Origin: Prostheceraeus crozeri
Lineage: Eukaryota; Platyhelminthes; Polycladida; Euryleptidae
DNA: 64,000 nt
Assembly (NCBI GenBank): GCA_907163375.1
Contig: CAJQUW010013657.1
Coordinates: 372,001-436,000, forward strand
Reading direction: 5' to 3'
The position numbers and the translations under genes were made by a program. Shown here in pieces: positions 1-11,193 of the stretch. The notes beneath the pieces were generated by a model, which did not search any database, was not told where the DNA came from, and saw nothing but the letters and a program-made list of their open reading frames with translations. The first letter of the stretch is position 1. Every line of letters starts with the position of its first letter.

Positions 1-567
1 GTGGACGTAATTCTATATAAAATTTATAATATTTCATGTGCAAAATGTCTTGACAACATGTTTTGTTGTTTTATGTGTCATACATAGGCTTCAATCCAGT
101 AAATCAAATTCAATTAATTTTCAAATTATTCAAAAAGTTTTGTTCATAATATCTAAAAAAAATACAGACATCGACTGCTAGGGTTGTCAAAACAGCGTAA
201 ATGATTAAGAATTATTATTTTAATATTTTGGATATTTTTTTATACAGCAGACAAATAAAATTCAATATTGTCTAAGCCCAATGAGCGACAGGTTCTATAT
301 TAATTTTTATATTGTCAAACGCTAAAAATTGAATTTTCCCAAATCTTCTCTTTTTGAGCAAGTGTTTTTTACAAAATCATATAAATGAAATTTCATGCAA
401 AAGATGAATCACGGATAGGATTAACCGGTGAACTTCTTTCTACTCTCTACCGCTGATTTTCAGGGGACAATTGTGATTGTTTTTTATATGAATGTTATGC
501 AATTTTAATGCAAGTGCTGCACGGCTGGCAACGACACTAAATATTTGTCATAAAATTGTAGGTAGCT
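1..567. other. non-coding DNA upstream of the composite insertion
   Basis: AT-rich sequence with no convincing exon, repeat or RNA gene. Because the composite element begins at 577 and a ferrochelatase exon follows it at 21654, this stretch is probably ferrochelatase intron or upstream sequence. That placement is inferred. Confidence 0.4.
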
Positions 568-576
568 TCATTGATG

Positions 577-1074
577 ACGTGTGTGAAGTTAGCCGTACCA
601 ATATCCGTACCACATCGAAAATTGCGTGTGCCACTCTCGAAAACAGCATTTGCACATAATTTTAGAGTGTGCCAGCTTGTGCCACCAGTAATTTTTCAAA
701 ATAATGCAGCAGTTTGCGAGAAATCGTCCATCAAAAGTTCGAGGTGGTACGGATGTGAAGTTAGCCGTACCAATTTACAGAAAAAAATCTTAAATCGCAT
801 CTTTATGAATTTTCAACGACATGGACGTCTAAAATAACACGTCTAAAGCATGTGCCACCCACTACTTTGCCAAAATTCACAATAGTTACTGAGAAAATGG
901 ACAAAATGACCTCAAAGTGTGAAAACTTGTGAAAATTGTGTGTGCCACTCGAATCAACCCACACAATACACTTATTGGGAGTGTGCCAGCTTGTGCCACC
1001 CCTCAGACAGCCCCAATTCTGCGTAGAATCCACACAAATGCGGATTTTCCTCCGCAGTCACTCCCACAGCCCAT
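577..1074 (+). repeat. left terminal inverted repeat of composite element
   Basis: 498 bp, almost identical to the reverse complement of 20927-21424, with only scattered mismatches. It holds several subterminal repeats of the kind GTGTGCCA and GTGTGCCAGCTTGTGCC, which could be transposase-binding sites. The near-identity of the two ends argues for recent insertion. Confidence 0.88.
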
Positions 1075-1510
1075 TGTAAGTCCGAAAATTCTCATAATCG
1101 AAGTCTTTCCTCTCAGAAATTTTCAAATGCTGATCGATGCAATAACATTGAAAGTAATCAGTGGCGTCTCCTCCGTACCTGCGAGGCCTTCGGTGCATAC
1201 TCAAAAATAATTTACCAACATTTATAAAAAATGAATTGTCATCATTCAGCAGATTTCATTCAAATTTGATAGCTTCTCGTGGTAGCTGTGCACAGCTTTC
1301 CGTCTCAAAATCAGCCGCTCAATGCTCGAATCACAGCTGTTTTCTTCACAACAATAACACACACGCTAGTGGTGTGTTCAGAGTATTGATGTTTAGAGAG
1401 AGCTGTGTGGCTGTCAGCGGGTGTGAGAAAGTCAGCGCACGCCCTCGCCAACCTTGGGTTAATGATTTTTTACTATATAGCCAAAATAAATAACATCACG
1501 ACAAAAAGAA

Positions 1511-1793
1511 CACATCGAGCCAAAACTTCTGCGCATCTTTGCGGAAAATGCAATAGAGCCAAACTTAAGCTCTACACTACCTCACTCACCTTCAAGTAAA
1601 GTTTCATCTAAATCCATCCAATACTCTGTCCTACACAGCCTTCACAAATTGACAGAAATAACAAAAATTCAATCCTTGAAACACACATCGAGCCACAACT
1701 TCTGCGCATCTTTGCGGAAAACGCAATAGAGCCAAACTTAAGCTCTACACTACTTCACTCACCTTCAAGTAAAGTTTCATCAAAATCCATCCA
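1511..1793 (+). repeat. direct duplication of about 110 bp
   Basis: Two copies begin CACATCGAGCCA at 1511 and 1684 and end near 1620 and 1793 with ATCCATCCA. They are separated by about 60 bp. Nothing coding is visible in 1075-1880 apart from this repeat. Confidence 0.75.
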
Positions 1794-2089
1794 CCTTCAT
1801 TGGCTTTCCCGGCAGACATAATGCCATAATGCTTTGCCTTCACCAATTTCTGCAATGAAATTCTGAAAATACATGCGCTCGTTTGCTTGTCTTATTGGCA
1901 TATCCGCAATGCTTAATCGACGCGAGGTATCCAAATATAGAAAGGGAAACGCGAATCATATTGTTAGGAAGTTTAGAAAGGTTTAGCAGGAACAGCGTTA
2001 AAGTGAGTTTGATTCTATCTGGGATAGTTCCCTGTCGATATTCGGAAATGCATCTTCACAGAAGAGGAACAGAGGCGATAAGGAAGCGA

Positions 2090-2639
2090 TGAGGCAATTG
2101 TACTCCAAAGTGATTGACAAAATTTGTGATCAAATAGACGTGCGGTACCAGTCCTTCAAGAAGTTGGAATTTACCAACCTTCTTCAGAACAAGAGATATT
2201 CTGATTATCGACAAAGCTTCCCCGATCGTATCATGACTTCTTTGAAATAAATGTACGGATCTTTTTTTGATTTTCCGAAATTGAGAAGTGAACTCGGTGT
2301 GATATATTTGTCTTCAGATTTTTATGATAAATCAGTTTTTCAATTAAATGAATTTATGACAAAATGATTTATTGACTTTTCCCAGAAAGTTACAAGTTTG
2401 CAATGTTGATTCTAACTATTCCGAGTAATACTGCTTCGGTTGAAAGGTCTTTCTCGGCCTTGAAGCGTATTCATACATACATGCAAAAAAGACAGGGGCA
2501 ATCACGAATGTCAAGTCTCGCCACGATTGCAATTGAGCGATCTATTTTAGTACACCTCCGCGAGGAGGGATCGTTGTATGAAAAAGTCATTTATGAATTT
2601 AAACAGAAAGAACGCAGAATTGTTTTGGATTTGAAATAA
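2090..2639 (+). pseudogene. hAT transposase C-terminal remnant
   Basis: The 3' end of a hAT-superfamily transposase. The open part at 2403-2639 encodes TVERSFSALKRIHTY-like sequence (here ASVERSFSALKRIHTYMQK), followed by SSLATIAIERSI and KVIYEFKQKERR. This is the hATC dimerisation domain of ZMYM/THAP-associated hAT proteins. Upstream, at about 2115-2270, a second frame resembles the preceding helical region (DQIDVRYQSFKKLEF). Stop codons and a frame change separate the pieces, and the catalytic N-terminal half is not visible. It is an inactive fragment lying inside the MULE-like composite. The family call is confident; the upstream extent is approximate. Confidence 0.8.
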
Positions 2640-2887
2640 ATCACTACAAAGAAGTCGACAGAGTTAGTTTTTGGAAAAAATATAATTCTCATTTAAATAA
2701 AATCTGTTTTTACTTATCACATGTATTTATTTATTTTTTCATTAACTTATATTTTATGTATCTCAGCCTGTAGGTACAAGCCAGCGCAACCAGAATATGC
2801 ATGTAGAGAAGTAATTGAAATTAAGATCATTGTCAAAATGTTAGTAAAAATTCATCTGTAAAAATGAATATTGTAACATAAAAAAAT

Positions 2888-2960
2888 GCCTGGTATAGAA
2901 ATAGGATTCGAATGCCGAGCGAAGGCCTATGGTCTGGGACCACGCTACGCCACTGAAAGT
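2888..2960 (-). repeat. possible tRNA-derived SINE head
   Basis: On the minus strand, TGGCGTAGCGTGG resembles a pol III A box (2940-2952). About 30 bp on, GCATTCGAATCC (2904-2915) resembles a B box. No good cloverleaf forms, so it is not a functional tRNA gene. The SINE tail is not defined. Confidence 0.4.
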
Positions 2961-2989
2961 AATGTCAGGCCTACTTCACAGACAGCCGT

Positions 2990-3089
2990 TGAGCCAGTTG
3001 ACCGACAGGAAAAGTCCTTCTACACAAATGATGACAAAACGAGTACTTTAGCTAAAACAAAGTATGTTATCTTCCCAACAGCTGTTGCG
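2990..3089 (+). mobile_element. BEL/Pao retrotransposon fossil, left piece
   Basis: A short coding-like stretch ending in KTKYVIFPTAVAFG resembles the conserved lead-in to the BEL/Pao aspartyl-protease region. It abuts the Polinton target duplication at 3090-3095, and the same family continues on the other side of the Polinton from 19735. It is a broken, old fragment. Confidence 0.6.
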
Positions 3090-3095
3090 TTCGGT

Positions 3096-3478
3096 AGTAA
3101 TGGGCAAAAGACCGTTCCAGGACACCATAAAATTCAAAAAAATAGTATCTTTAAAAACAACATAAATTCATGAATTTTGTCCCTTTTTCAGGTTTTTAAG
3201 ACCTTAATTCATGAATTTAGTCCATTTAAAAAGTATCATTTTTTGAAAAAATAGTATTTTTAAAAACGACTAAATTCATGAATTTTAGTCATTTTCTCAG
3301 GTTATGAAGAAAAAAACCGTTTTTAAAAATACCCAATTTTCAAATTTTTCAAAATCTCAAATTTGAGAATTACATTTTGCTCCCAAAATCATGACCGTTC
3401 CAGGACACCGAAAATCATAAAAGTTAAGAATCTCAAATTCATGAATTTTATCCATCTTTCAGGTTTTTAAAATATATC
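3096..3478 (+). repeat. Polinton A left terminal inverted repeat
   Basis: About 350 bp match the reverse complement of the right end. It carries the terminal GACCGTTCCAGGACACC motif and one internal copy of it near 3393. Imperfect repeats of TTCATGAATTTAGTC and TTTTTAAAAA lie between. No gene is visible here. Confidence 0.9.
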
Positions 3479-3504
3479 ATGTGTCTAATAATATTTCTTT
3501 AAAA

Positions 3505-3873
3505 ATGGAAGAAACCGCAAGAATATATCCTTCGTTATCATATGAACGTAGTTCTACTTTAATGGACATTGAAAAAATGATTAAAGAAAAACACAAAGAT
3601 AGAGTACGCTATATGAAAGATAAGGAATCTCAATTATTATTAAGATTAGAGCATTATAAAAAATTAAGAAAGAGATGGACTAAAGTTAAGAATGTAACAC
3701 AAGGAATTGGCATATTCTTAACAACAAGTTTAGGTGCTTTAACAATTGTTATATCTTCAGGTGTTTTAGTAATTCCAGTAGTTGCTACAGCTTTAACAGG
3801 TACGGGTGTTTTTGCAACTTCACTTGTTACAATGTTAGATAAATCTTTAATAACTAAGAAACGAAAAAACTAG
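3505..3873 (+). CDS. small Polinton membrane protein
   Basis: About 122 residues from the ATG at 3505; the frame is open a little upstream, but this is the first ATG. The N-terminal half is charged and helical (EKMIKEKHKDRVRYMKDKE). Residues about 65-110 form two adjoining hydrophobic segments rich in Gly, Thr and Val (GIGIFLTTSLGALTIVIS and GVLVIPVVATALTGTG), which look like membrane spans. The tail is basic. I do not recognise the family. It is the first gene of the left rightward block, and copy B has a broken relative at about 31061-31430. Confidence 0.6.
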   Translation: MEETARIYPSLSYERSSTLMDIEKMIKEKHKDRVRYMKDKESQLLLRLEHYKKLRKRWTKVKNVTQGIGIFLTTSLGALTIVISSGVLVIPVVATALTGTGVFATSLVTMLDKSLITKKRKN

Positions 3874-3904
3874 GCATTTACATATTAAAGAAGTCTATGA
3901 CAAA

Positions 3905-4180
3905 TTGCATTACTACTTTCAAAGAGTATGTGATGATAATGTTATTACGTTAGATGAGATTGAAAAATTTGATCAAATAGCTAATGAAGTAAATCAAATA
4001 TCCTTTCAATTACAGTCCGAAAAAGTTGATGATAAGAATAGACAGGATGGCAAAATTTCTAGTGATGGTAAAACTTTTACTGATGGTAAAATTTCTAATG
4101 AAGAAAATGATAAAATTTTTTTAGAAGAGCTAAAAACTTTAAGCGAAAATTTAAGCAAAACTTTATTAAACAAAACTTAA
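3905..4180 (+). CDS. Polinton coiled-coil protein, unrecognised
   Basis: About 90 residues, highly charged and probably helical (IANEVNQISFQLQSEK). The middle carries short Asp/Gly/Lys-rich repeats (DGKISSDGKTFTDGKIS). It follows the membrane-protein gene closely on the same strand and may belong with it. It has no recognisable motif. The relative in copy B lies at about 31440-31690. It is a fossil part; function unknown. Confidence 0.45.
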   Translation: MHYYFQRVCDDNVITLDEIEKFDQIANEVNQISFQLQSEKVDDKNRQDGKISSDGKTFTDGKISNEENDKIFLEELKTLSENLSKTLLNKT

Positions 4181-4258
4181 AACGAGAAAACTTTAAACGA
4201 AAAGATGTCAGACAACAAAGCAATAAAAAAATAATTTGTTCAGTAAAATGTTTTTGCT

Positions 4259-4588
4259 ATGTTAGATAGAGTTGGTGCAGTAAAATCTCTAAGACGTTAT
4301 AAACAATCAGAAAATTTATTATCAACGGGAGTTAAAGTAGGGAAAGGTTTATCTGAAAAACAGAAAACAGAAAAAACTGTATTCTTACCAGATGATCCAC
4401 AAGAATTCCTAAATAGATTAAATATTTTAATATCTGCAATAAAAGAAGGACATAATTCTAGTTTCAATGAAATTCATGCTATATTGAAAAGACTGTTAGA
4501 AAAGAAGATTCTAAATGAAGAGGATTATAAAAGTATAACGAACCGATGGTTCGAGGGCTTCGCCAAAGAGTTCCTCGCCCGTAGCTGA
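4259..4588 (+). CDS. Polinton small helical protein
   Basis: About 110 residues, mostly charged helix. A conserved core (FLPDDPQEFLNRLNILIS) is shared with copy B near 32428-32590. The C-terminal end is encoded by a GC-rich hairpin insert (4538-4583) that copy B lacks, so the last residues differ between the copies. The family is not recognised. It sits directly upstream of the penton-like gene, so a virion role is possible, but that is a guess. Confidence 0.5.
   Translation: MLDRVGAVKSLRRYKQSENLLSTGVKVGKGLSEKQKTEKTVFLPDDPQEFLNRLNILISAIKEGHNSSFNEIHAILKRLLEKKILNEEDYKSITNRWFEGFAKEFLARS
4538..4583. repeat. micro-hairpin insert, 46 bp
   Basis: GC-rich and palindrome-rich (AACCGATGGTT, then GGGCTTCGCC...). 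Copy B reads straight across the site (AAAAGTATAGCTGAAAT at about 32579), so this is a clean presence/absence difference. Confidence 0.8.
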
Positions 4589-4682
4589 AATATGTTGTTT
4601 CTAATTTTTATTTATGATTTTTATCTATGATTTTTATCTACGATTTTTATCTATAATATTTATTCAAAATTTTAACTAAAAA

Positions 4683-5471
4683 ATGTGTTCAGCAGATTTA
4701 GACAAAATTAATAATCATTTAGAAAATTTGACAGAGATTTTGGGTTCATCAAAATTTAGTACGACGTTAAAAATTATAACAACTACTTCATCACACACTT
4801 GTAATTTAGAACCCATTCTACATTTGGAACAAAATGAAAATTATCAAATTGCATTGACTAGTTTCTCTACATTTAACACTATTCAAAACGTTATAAAAGA
4901 TGTGAATGATCAATTTAGATATTCTACTGATAAAGGCAAAACGTGGAAAGTACTAACTTTTCTTCCTGGTTCTTACGAAGTTGAATCAATATCAAATGAA
5001 ATTAAGAGACATTTAGGTATACCATTTAAAGATAAGAAACAATTACATTTTGCAGTTGAACCGGCAGTTAATAAATTTTCTCTTACTTTAGACGAAAATC
5101 ATCAAGTTGATTTTAATCATGATAGATCATTGTCAAAGCTATTAGGATTTAATAAACAAACCTATAGTCAAGGTTATCATTTAGGTGAGAAGATTCCAAA
5201 AATAACTGAAATAAATTCAATTGATGTACATTGTGACATTATTGAAGGAGGATATATAAATGGTAAATTATCAAATTTAATATTCAGTTTTCCAGCTTTT
5301 ACTGTACCCATTGGTTATAGATTAAATGTAATTCCACAAACATTAATATATTTCCCTATTACAAGAAAAACTATTAACAACATTAACATTAGGATCACTG
5401 ATGAAAAAGGACAAGAAATAAATTTTGGAGGTGAAGAGATTATGATAGATCTTTTGGTTCGGGAGGTATAA
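4683..5471 (+). CDS. penton-like minor capsid protein (Polinton)
   Basis: 262 residues in one open frame from the ATG at 4683. It resembles the Polinton/adintovirus minor capsid (penton) protein, a single jelly roll thought to sit at the fivefold vertices. The typical C-terminal signature is visible (NINIRITDEKGQEINFGGEE), preceded by beta-strand-rich sequence (GGYINGKLSNLIFSFPAF). The N-terminal 30 residues are helical. It lies between the small helical protein and the packaging ATPase. A 49-bp hairpin insert begins at the 3' end (5460). Copy B has a nearly identical open frame at 32677-33480. The family call rests on my recognition of the pattern. Confidence 0.75.
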   Translation: MCSADLDKINNHLENLTEILGSSKFSTTLKIITTTSSHTCNLEPILHLEQNENYQIALTSFSTFNTIQNVIKDVNDQFRYSTDKGKTWKVLTFLPGSYEVESISNEIKRHLGIPFKDKKQLHFAVEPAVNKFSLTLDENHQVDFNHDRSLSKLLGFNKQTYSQGYHLGEKIPKITEINSIDVHCDIIEGGYINGKLSNLIFSFPAFTVPIGYRLNVIPQTLIYFPITRKTINNINIRITDEKGQEINFGGEEIMIDLLVREV

Positions 5472-5508
5472 ACTCCCGTTCGAGAGGTATAAACTCCCAC
5501 GCGAAGCT
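5460..5508. repeat. micro-hairpin insert, 49 bp, double hairpin
   Basis: Holds two copies of GGGAGGTATAAACTCCC-like stem-loops, the second as GAGGTATAAACTCCC. Copy B is empty at the equivalent site (TTGGTTAGAGAAGTTTAATT, near 33463). Confidence 0.8.
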
Positions 5509-5608
5509 AGAGAAGTTTAATTTTCTTCTTCTTATTATTATTCTTCTTATTCTTCTTCTTTAGAAACAAAAAATAAAAAAATTAAAAATAAAATTTTTTT
5601 ATTAAAAA

Positions 5609-6375
5609 ATGAGTGAAGTGCCCCCATTAAATAAAAAAAAACTTAAATTTAATCATCATCCAAATTTATCTAATAAAGTTTTGTCAGTTATTTGTGGAAG
5701 ATCAGGATGTGGAAAAACGTATCTATTATTTAAAATTTTAACGACTCCAAATTTTTTGGATTATAACAATCTTATAATTTATACAACAACAGCAGAACAA
5801 CCCGTCTATCAATTTTTCAAATATGGATTTGAAAATAATCTTAAAAAGACAGCAATTGCTTCATTATTCAAAGAATATGAAAAATCTGAAGATGAAGAAG
5901 AAATAAGTTCGTGGTGTGAAGAAGCAGCAAAAAATAATCAGTTAGTTGAATCCAATAAAAATAAGCATATAAAGATACAATTAAGAGATGATAGTGGTAA
6001 TATGCAAGATCCTAGTAAACTAGATAAAACAATGAAACATTGTGTAATTTTTGATGATTGTGTTAATGATAGAAATCGGTCAGTTCAGAGAAATTATTTC
6101 ACAAGAGGTCGACATAATAACTGTAGTGTTTTTATTTAACACAAAGTATGTATTCATTAGACGGAAGTGTTATTAGAAAGAATGCAAATATATTTATACT
6201 ATTTGAAATAAATGCAAGAAACTTAAGTGATTTGTTAAGAGATTTATGTGTAAGAAATAAAGATGAATTTAAACAATCGTGTAACAATGCTTGGTCAAAA
6301 GATTATGGCTTCATTACAATTAATATTGATAAAAAAATTCATGATAGAGTTATCGAACAATTGTTCTCTGACTGA
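5609..6375 (+). pseudogene. FtsK/HerA-type genome-packaging ATPase (Polinton)
   Basis: Polinton packaging ATPase of the A32/FtsK-HerA group, which would pump the genome into the capsid. Walker A is GRSGCGKT, about 30 residues in. Walker B is the hydrophobic CVIFDDC near residue 148, followed by the RGRHNNCS sensor-like region. The C-terminal part (SLDGSVIRKNANIFILFE) is also recognisable. The start ATG at 5609 is preceded by an A/T-rich leader ending TATTAAAAAATG. The fossil has about one interruption. The first 176 residues are identical to those of copy B, which shows how recent the two copies are. Confidence 0.85.
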
Positions 6376-6594
6376 AAGTCGATAGAACATTTGTTCACCG
6401 AGTGATAAAAAAATATACAAATATAGTGTTATAATATTTTTTTTATTTTATGTATATATCAAATTTCACTATCTTAGAATTAGAAAGAGAATTATATTAT
6501 TATTAATTCTATTTTAATTATATTTATATTAAATTTTAATATTATTTTATATTATTTTCTATTATAATTATATTATTATTTTAGAATTAGAAAA
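6376..6594. other. AT-rich gap between convergent Polinton gene blocks
   Basis: A very AT-rich spacer between the rightward ATPase block and the leftward polymerase block, a natural place for both transcription units to end. No gene is seen. Copy B has a different, tandemly repeated sequence here. Confidence 0.6.
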
Positions 6595-9060
6595 TTAAAA
6601 AGGTAAAGTAGTTATTCCATCAGGTAAAATTTTTCTTTTATCATCAAATGGATCTAATGCTAATTTATGTTCCTCTTTTAAATACATTTTATGTTTCTTT
6701 GAATTAAGTCTATAATTACATGCTGTTTTTATTTCATTATTAAATAATACATTTTTATAATCTTGAAATGTTATTTGATTAGCCACTGATGCCTTTGAAA
6801 TTCCTTTTAATGTTTTATGTGTTTTAATATTATTAGTTGTGTTATAACAATAACATTTAGATTTTAAAAATATAGCTTCTGTTATGAAATCTTCATTTCC
6901 TTCTAATTCATCTTTTACTTTGCATAAATCAGAAGGATGAATGATATCTTTTATTTTATTAATTTCTTCATCAAGTGTAGAATTATACGGTATTATTAAT
7001 TCTAAGAAAACAGAATCGGTATCTGTAAAGTGTAATTTATAGTTTTTGCCATAAGCAGGTGCTAAATAATCATATATAAATCTATACATAAATAGTTTAG
7101 CTAATTCTAATATAATGAATCCAATAAAATTAAACTTATCATGTTTTACGCTGATTCGACGTAAATGTACAGCACATAGTTCATCACTGAATCTAGTAGT
7201 TCTTTTATATATAGGTTTCCTTGTTAAATTTTGAAACCTATTATTATTTTGAAACTATTTCAATATTTTGTCTATTACGCACATTTTCTAAAGTTTTACC
7301 ATAAAATGCATTATTCATTAATTTGAAGAACACGTTTCCAAAATCATCTTTATTTCTTTTAGCTATTTTACGTTTTTCAATATTGAACTCTATATAATCT
7401 TTTAACCACCTAGATTTTTGATAAAATAGTTTTCGATGTATTTTGGTGAGAATCATTCCATGATCTAAATACCAATCCAGCATTCTTCCTTCAACAACAT
7501 ACTTTCCTTTATTGCTTTGTGTTAACATAAGTTTTTTTGTTGGTCTGTATTTCTTAGGAATTAAAGATTTTTGATAATCTGAAAAATCTTCTATATTGGG
7601 AATTTTGTTTTTGGGACAGAAAGGAAAATATTTTGTTTTATCTTTTATTTCATCAGGATATACTAAATCAACTTCATATATATAACCATGATCATAATTT
7701 CCATCATATGTTTTTTGATAATCAAGAATATTACACCATTCCATCTCACCTGTTGGTAATTCTTGTATCGTGCTAGAAGAATATAAGCTATTAAAATCAT
7801 AATATAACAAATAGTTTTCTCTCATGAATTCATCAACTGCTGCTTGACTCTCTTCATTTGATATAAGTCCTTCTATATTTTGATTAGACAATTTTTTTAA
7901 ATTGATCGCTTTCTTCTGGAGATAAAGGTTTATATATTCCATGATCATCAGGATTTACTTTTTTATTATAACACTTAACATATCTATTACCTAAAACTGA
8001 TGAAACACCACCTCTAATTCCAGATTCAAAAAATAATAATTTATCAAATGTATTCTCTTTATAATGTTTAAGTTTAACATTTGTATGTTTTAATCCTGCT
8101 AACCATGTTAAACCTGGTGTAGAATAACAATAACATGGATCTATTCCGTAATATTCTATGCACATGTCACGAAAGTTTTCAAAAAGATCAGTAAGGATAA
8201 ATACATCTATCTGAAGATATTTCATTGTATAATCATACATTGTTTTACAATTTAACTCTCTCCAATTCTTTTCGGCTTCTGCATAGTCTTCTTTAGATAA
8301 TTGTGATTGTTTTAATGTTGATTTAAATTTATTTATTGGAGGAAGTTGTTTTTCTTCCATAATTTTATTCACAGAATTAAAATCTCCAGTTATATATTCA
8401 TACGGAAATATGCCTTTTAAAGGTTTTTAATTATATTTATTTAATATTTTACATGGTTCAGGTTTCAAAGTTTTTTCCATAACATCTAATGAATAAGGAG
8501 TAAAAAATCTAAATGCATCTAAAATTCTAATACAACCTAATTGCATTGAAAAATATTCTTCTTCTGTTTTACATAGTACATTTATTTGTTGTTGTTGTAA
8601 TTTTTCAGATGAAAATAAATCTTTCATTACTAGATGGAAATCATATTTAGAACCATTGTTGAAATATAAAGGAACAAAGTTATATTTAAATTTATTAGCA
8701 TTAAGATTACAAGAATTATGTGCTGCACCTCTATATAATCCATTTAGATGATCATGATTTTTTACCTTATCAAGATATCTACCTCTGCCATTTTTATAAT
8801 TTTTTGTAAATTCTTTTCCACAGTAATAACAATTTGTTTCATTAATAAAATTTAATTTTTCTTTTTCTGTTAATGACATCATTGGTATATTTGTTTCAAG
8901 CAATTGTGAAAAACGTCCTTGTAATTCTTCTACTTTCTTTGTAAACATTTCTGAACTATCTTCACCATAGTATTCAAATAATAATTCAATAGTAGTTCAA
9001 ATAAATATTTTTCTTTACTTTGTTCAGATGCACTTTTTTCATAATTATCATTTTCAGAAT

Positions 9061-9098
9061 CGGGTGAAGCCTTGGAAGACATCTCCGATGTCCCGTGA
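9061..9098. repeat. micro-hairpin insert, 38 bp
   Basis: Begins CGGGTGAAGC and ends TCCCGTGA, and includes GACATCTCCGATGTC, a perfect 6-bp stem. Copy B reads CAGAATTTTGTGTTA across the equivalent point (about 50222), so the site is empty there. Confidence 0.8.
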
Positions 9099-10665
9099 TT
9101 TTGTGTCATTTTAACATTATATGCTTCGAAATCACAATATATTGTAAAGGTTTTTTTTTAAAATACCATTTATTATATTCTAAATAATCATCTTTAGGAA
9201 AAGTATTTTCAACTGCTTCGTTTTGTTGACAATTCTCCAAATGTCTATTCATTTCTTCTAAAGTTCTAAAACTTGTCATACATTGAAGACAAGGAAAATT
9301 TGTATTATCTGAAGTTTTTGTAAATATAGAAACATCTTTACACAATATAAAATGACCATGATAATGTAATATATTCGCTTGTGCTGCTTGTTTTGTCTGT
9401 TCTAGTTTTTCAAATTTATCTTGATATATTTCATGTGTTTCATCAATTTCTTTTGTAAGATTAAATGTATTTCGATGAAAATTTTGATTTAATATTTGTA
9501 ACTGATAACTATATTCTTTATCATATTGTTCTTTATATTGTTGTAGACATTTTTTTAAAGATTCATTTATTTTTTGATTGGTTTCATTTTCTTCATTATT
9601 TAATTCTTTATTGTCTTCATTATTTTCTTCATTTAATTTTTGAATCGTTTCTATCTTATCTTGATATTTATGGCCATATTCTTGTACTAATATTTTTGTT
9701 TGTTGTTGATAATCTGTTTTACATTTTTGTAAACTTTCATTTAAATTTTGTAATTTTTGTTGATACTCTAAAGATAAAGATAAATAATCGGAATCATAAT
9801 CATAATTATAATTACGTCCTTTATAATTATTATGATTAATCATTATTGGTGATAGTGTTTTAACAATTTGAAATTTTTCAGTACATATTATATTTCCTTG
9901 GTAAAAAATATTATGATGCATGTAATTTCCTCTATCATTATATACTATTTCTGATTGACATAAATTTTTATTATTCAAATAAAACTTTTTTGAATCTGAG
10001 TAAAGTGGAGTTATTTTACCAATAGAAACATAATTCACATTTAATTCAAAAGCATTTACTTCTATTAAATTTTTATTCTTTTTATGAAACTTTTTTAACC
10101 TATTATAATCATATGGAAATTCATGTAAGCCATCAGAAAGATCAAATTCATTTATGTATTCTTCTTTATTGTAATGACTTAGTCTTTCTTTATGATATTC
10201 TGCAGAATGTAAATGTGCTATAATACTCCACAGAAAACAATAATCATCTTCATTTTTTATGTTGATTATTTGTGGTGAACTGAAAGGTAAAGGAACATAA
10301 CTACCACCAGTATTATTTTTATATTTATCAATTACTATTTTCTTAGATAGTATTTCAACAAATCTCCAACCAGATTCACGTAACTGGGCTTCAATTATAC
10401 AATTTTCTAATTTAAATATCATTTGTTCAAATATGGGTTGTATATCATTTACATTATGAATTTCTTGCGAATTTGTAAAATGTCCTTGTATTATTTCTTC
10501 AGGAATTCCATCAGGTCCATTTTTTGTATAAAGTACTTCTACATTCATATAACATTTGAAAGATTTCTTAAATATATTATAAAAGTTGGTTAGAATATCA
10601 GAAAAAGTTTCATCGGTTTCATCATGTTCAACCGATTCATTAAATAAATATTTTATATCTGTTAT

Positions 10666-10692
10666 GGGCGAAGCCCTAGAACCTTCGGTTCG
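10666..10692. repeat. micro-hairpin, GGGCGAAGCCC type
   Basis: GGGCGAAGCCC followed by TAGAACCTTCGGTTCG: two adjacent stem-loops with GAA and TTC loops. The same 27-bp unit recurs at 11833-11859 and at 51421-51447 in copy B. It lies inside the polymerase N-terminal coding region. Confidence 0.85.
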
Positions 10693-11193
10693 TTCGGCTT
10701 CATCGGTTCGTTCAGCTTCATCTGTTTTTTTAATTTCGTTTAATTCATCTATTTCGTTAAATTCATCAGTATCGCTAAATAAGTATCTTCCATCTGGTAT
10801 GGTCTCATCTTCACTATTAAAAACTTTTTTATATTCTGAATGTGAATAATCATCAAACATTTTTTTAACTTTTATATCAGTAGGCAATGTTTCTAGATAG
10901 TTTTTATAACTATTTAATTTTAATATATTTCCTTCATCAACTCGATCTACATTTTGTAAATGCAATTTACAATTTAAATGAGATTGATAACTTCTTTTTG
11001 TTTGCAACTTTTTTTACATAAGTTACAATGAAACTTGGTATTTTCCATTGTTTTATTTTTTAAAGAAAAAATTTGTGTTTTAATTTTAGATATAAACATT
11101 TTAATATCAAGGACTTGAGTGTTATTTTATATTATTATATATTTCACGTTCTTAAGTTATTTTATTTTCTTTATCACATTAAGTTTTATCACA

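Larger units (their letters stand above)
6595..11095 (-). pseudogene. protein-primed DNA polymerase B (Polinton)
   Basis: The element's replicative polymerase, family B of the protein-primed type. The large N-terminal part (9106-11007) carries the SGWRFVEILSKKI...GGSYVPLP and NIKNEDDYCFLWSI signatures of Polinton polymerases, a long Gln/Glu-rich coiled coil and a Cys2His2-like finger (CLQC...HLENC). Next come the NHDHLNGLYRGAAHNSCNL stretch and the exonuclease-side region. Polymerase motifs are visible: DFNSLYSS (motif A), KLMNNAFYGKTLEN (motif B) and FTDTDS (motif C). Another Cys finger (HCNLCKKSC) lies near 11000-11060. The fossil has several interruptions. It is the longest gene of the leftward block. 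Confidence 0.9.

Noticed and set aside
571-837. 88-codon frame repeated at 21164-21418
   Set aside because: It lies wholly within the terminal inverted repeats of the composite element and has no protein-like signature.
2888-2960. A functional tRNA gene on the minus strand
   Set aside because: A- and B-box-like sequences are present, but the arms do not fold into a good cloverleaf; kept only as a possible SINE head.
9465-9839. 124-codon Phe/Tyr/His/Leu-rich frame on the + strand
   Set aside because: Shadow of the Gln/Glu-rich coiled coil of the polymerase gene on the other strand.
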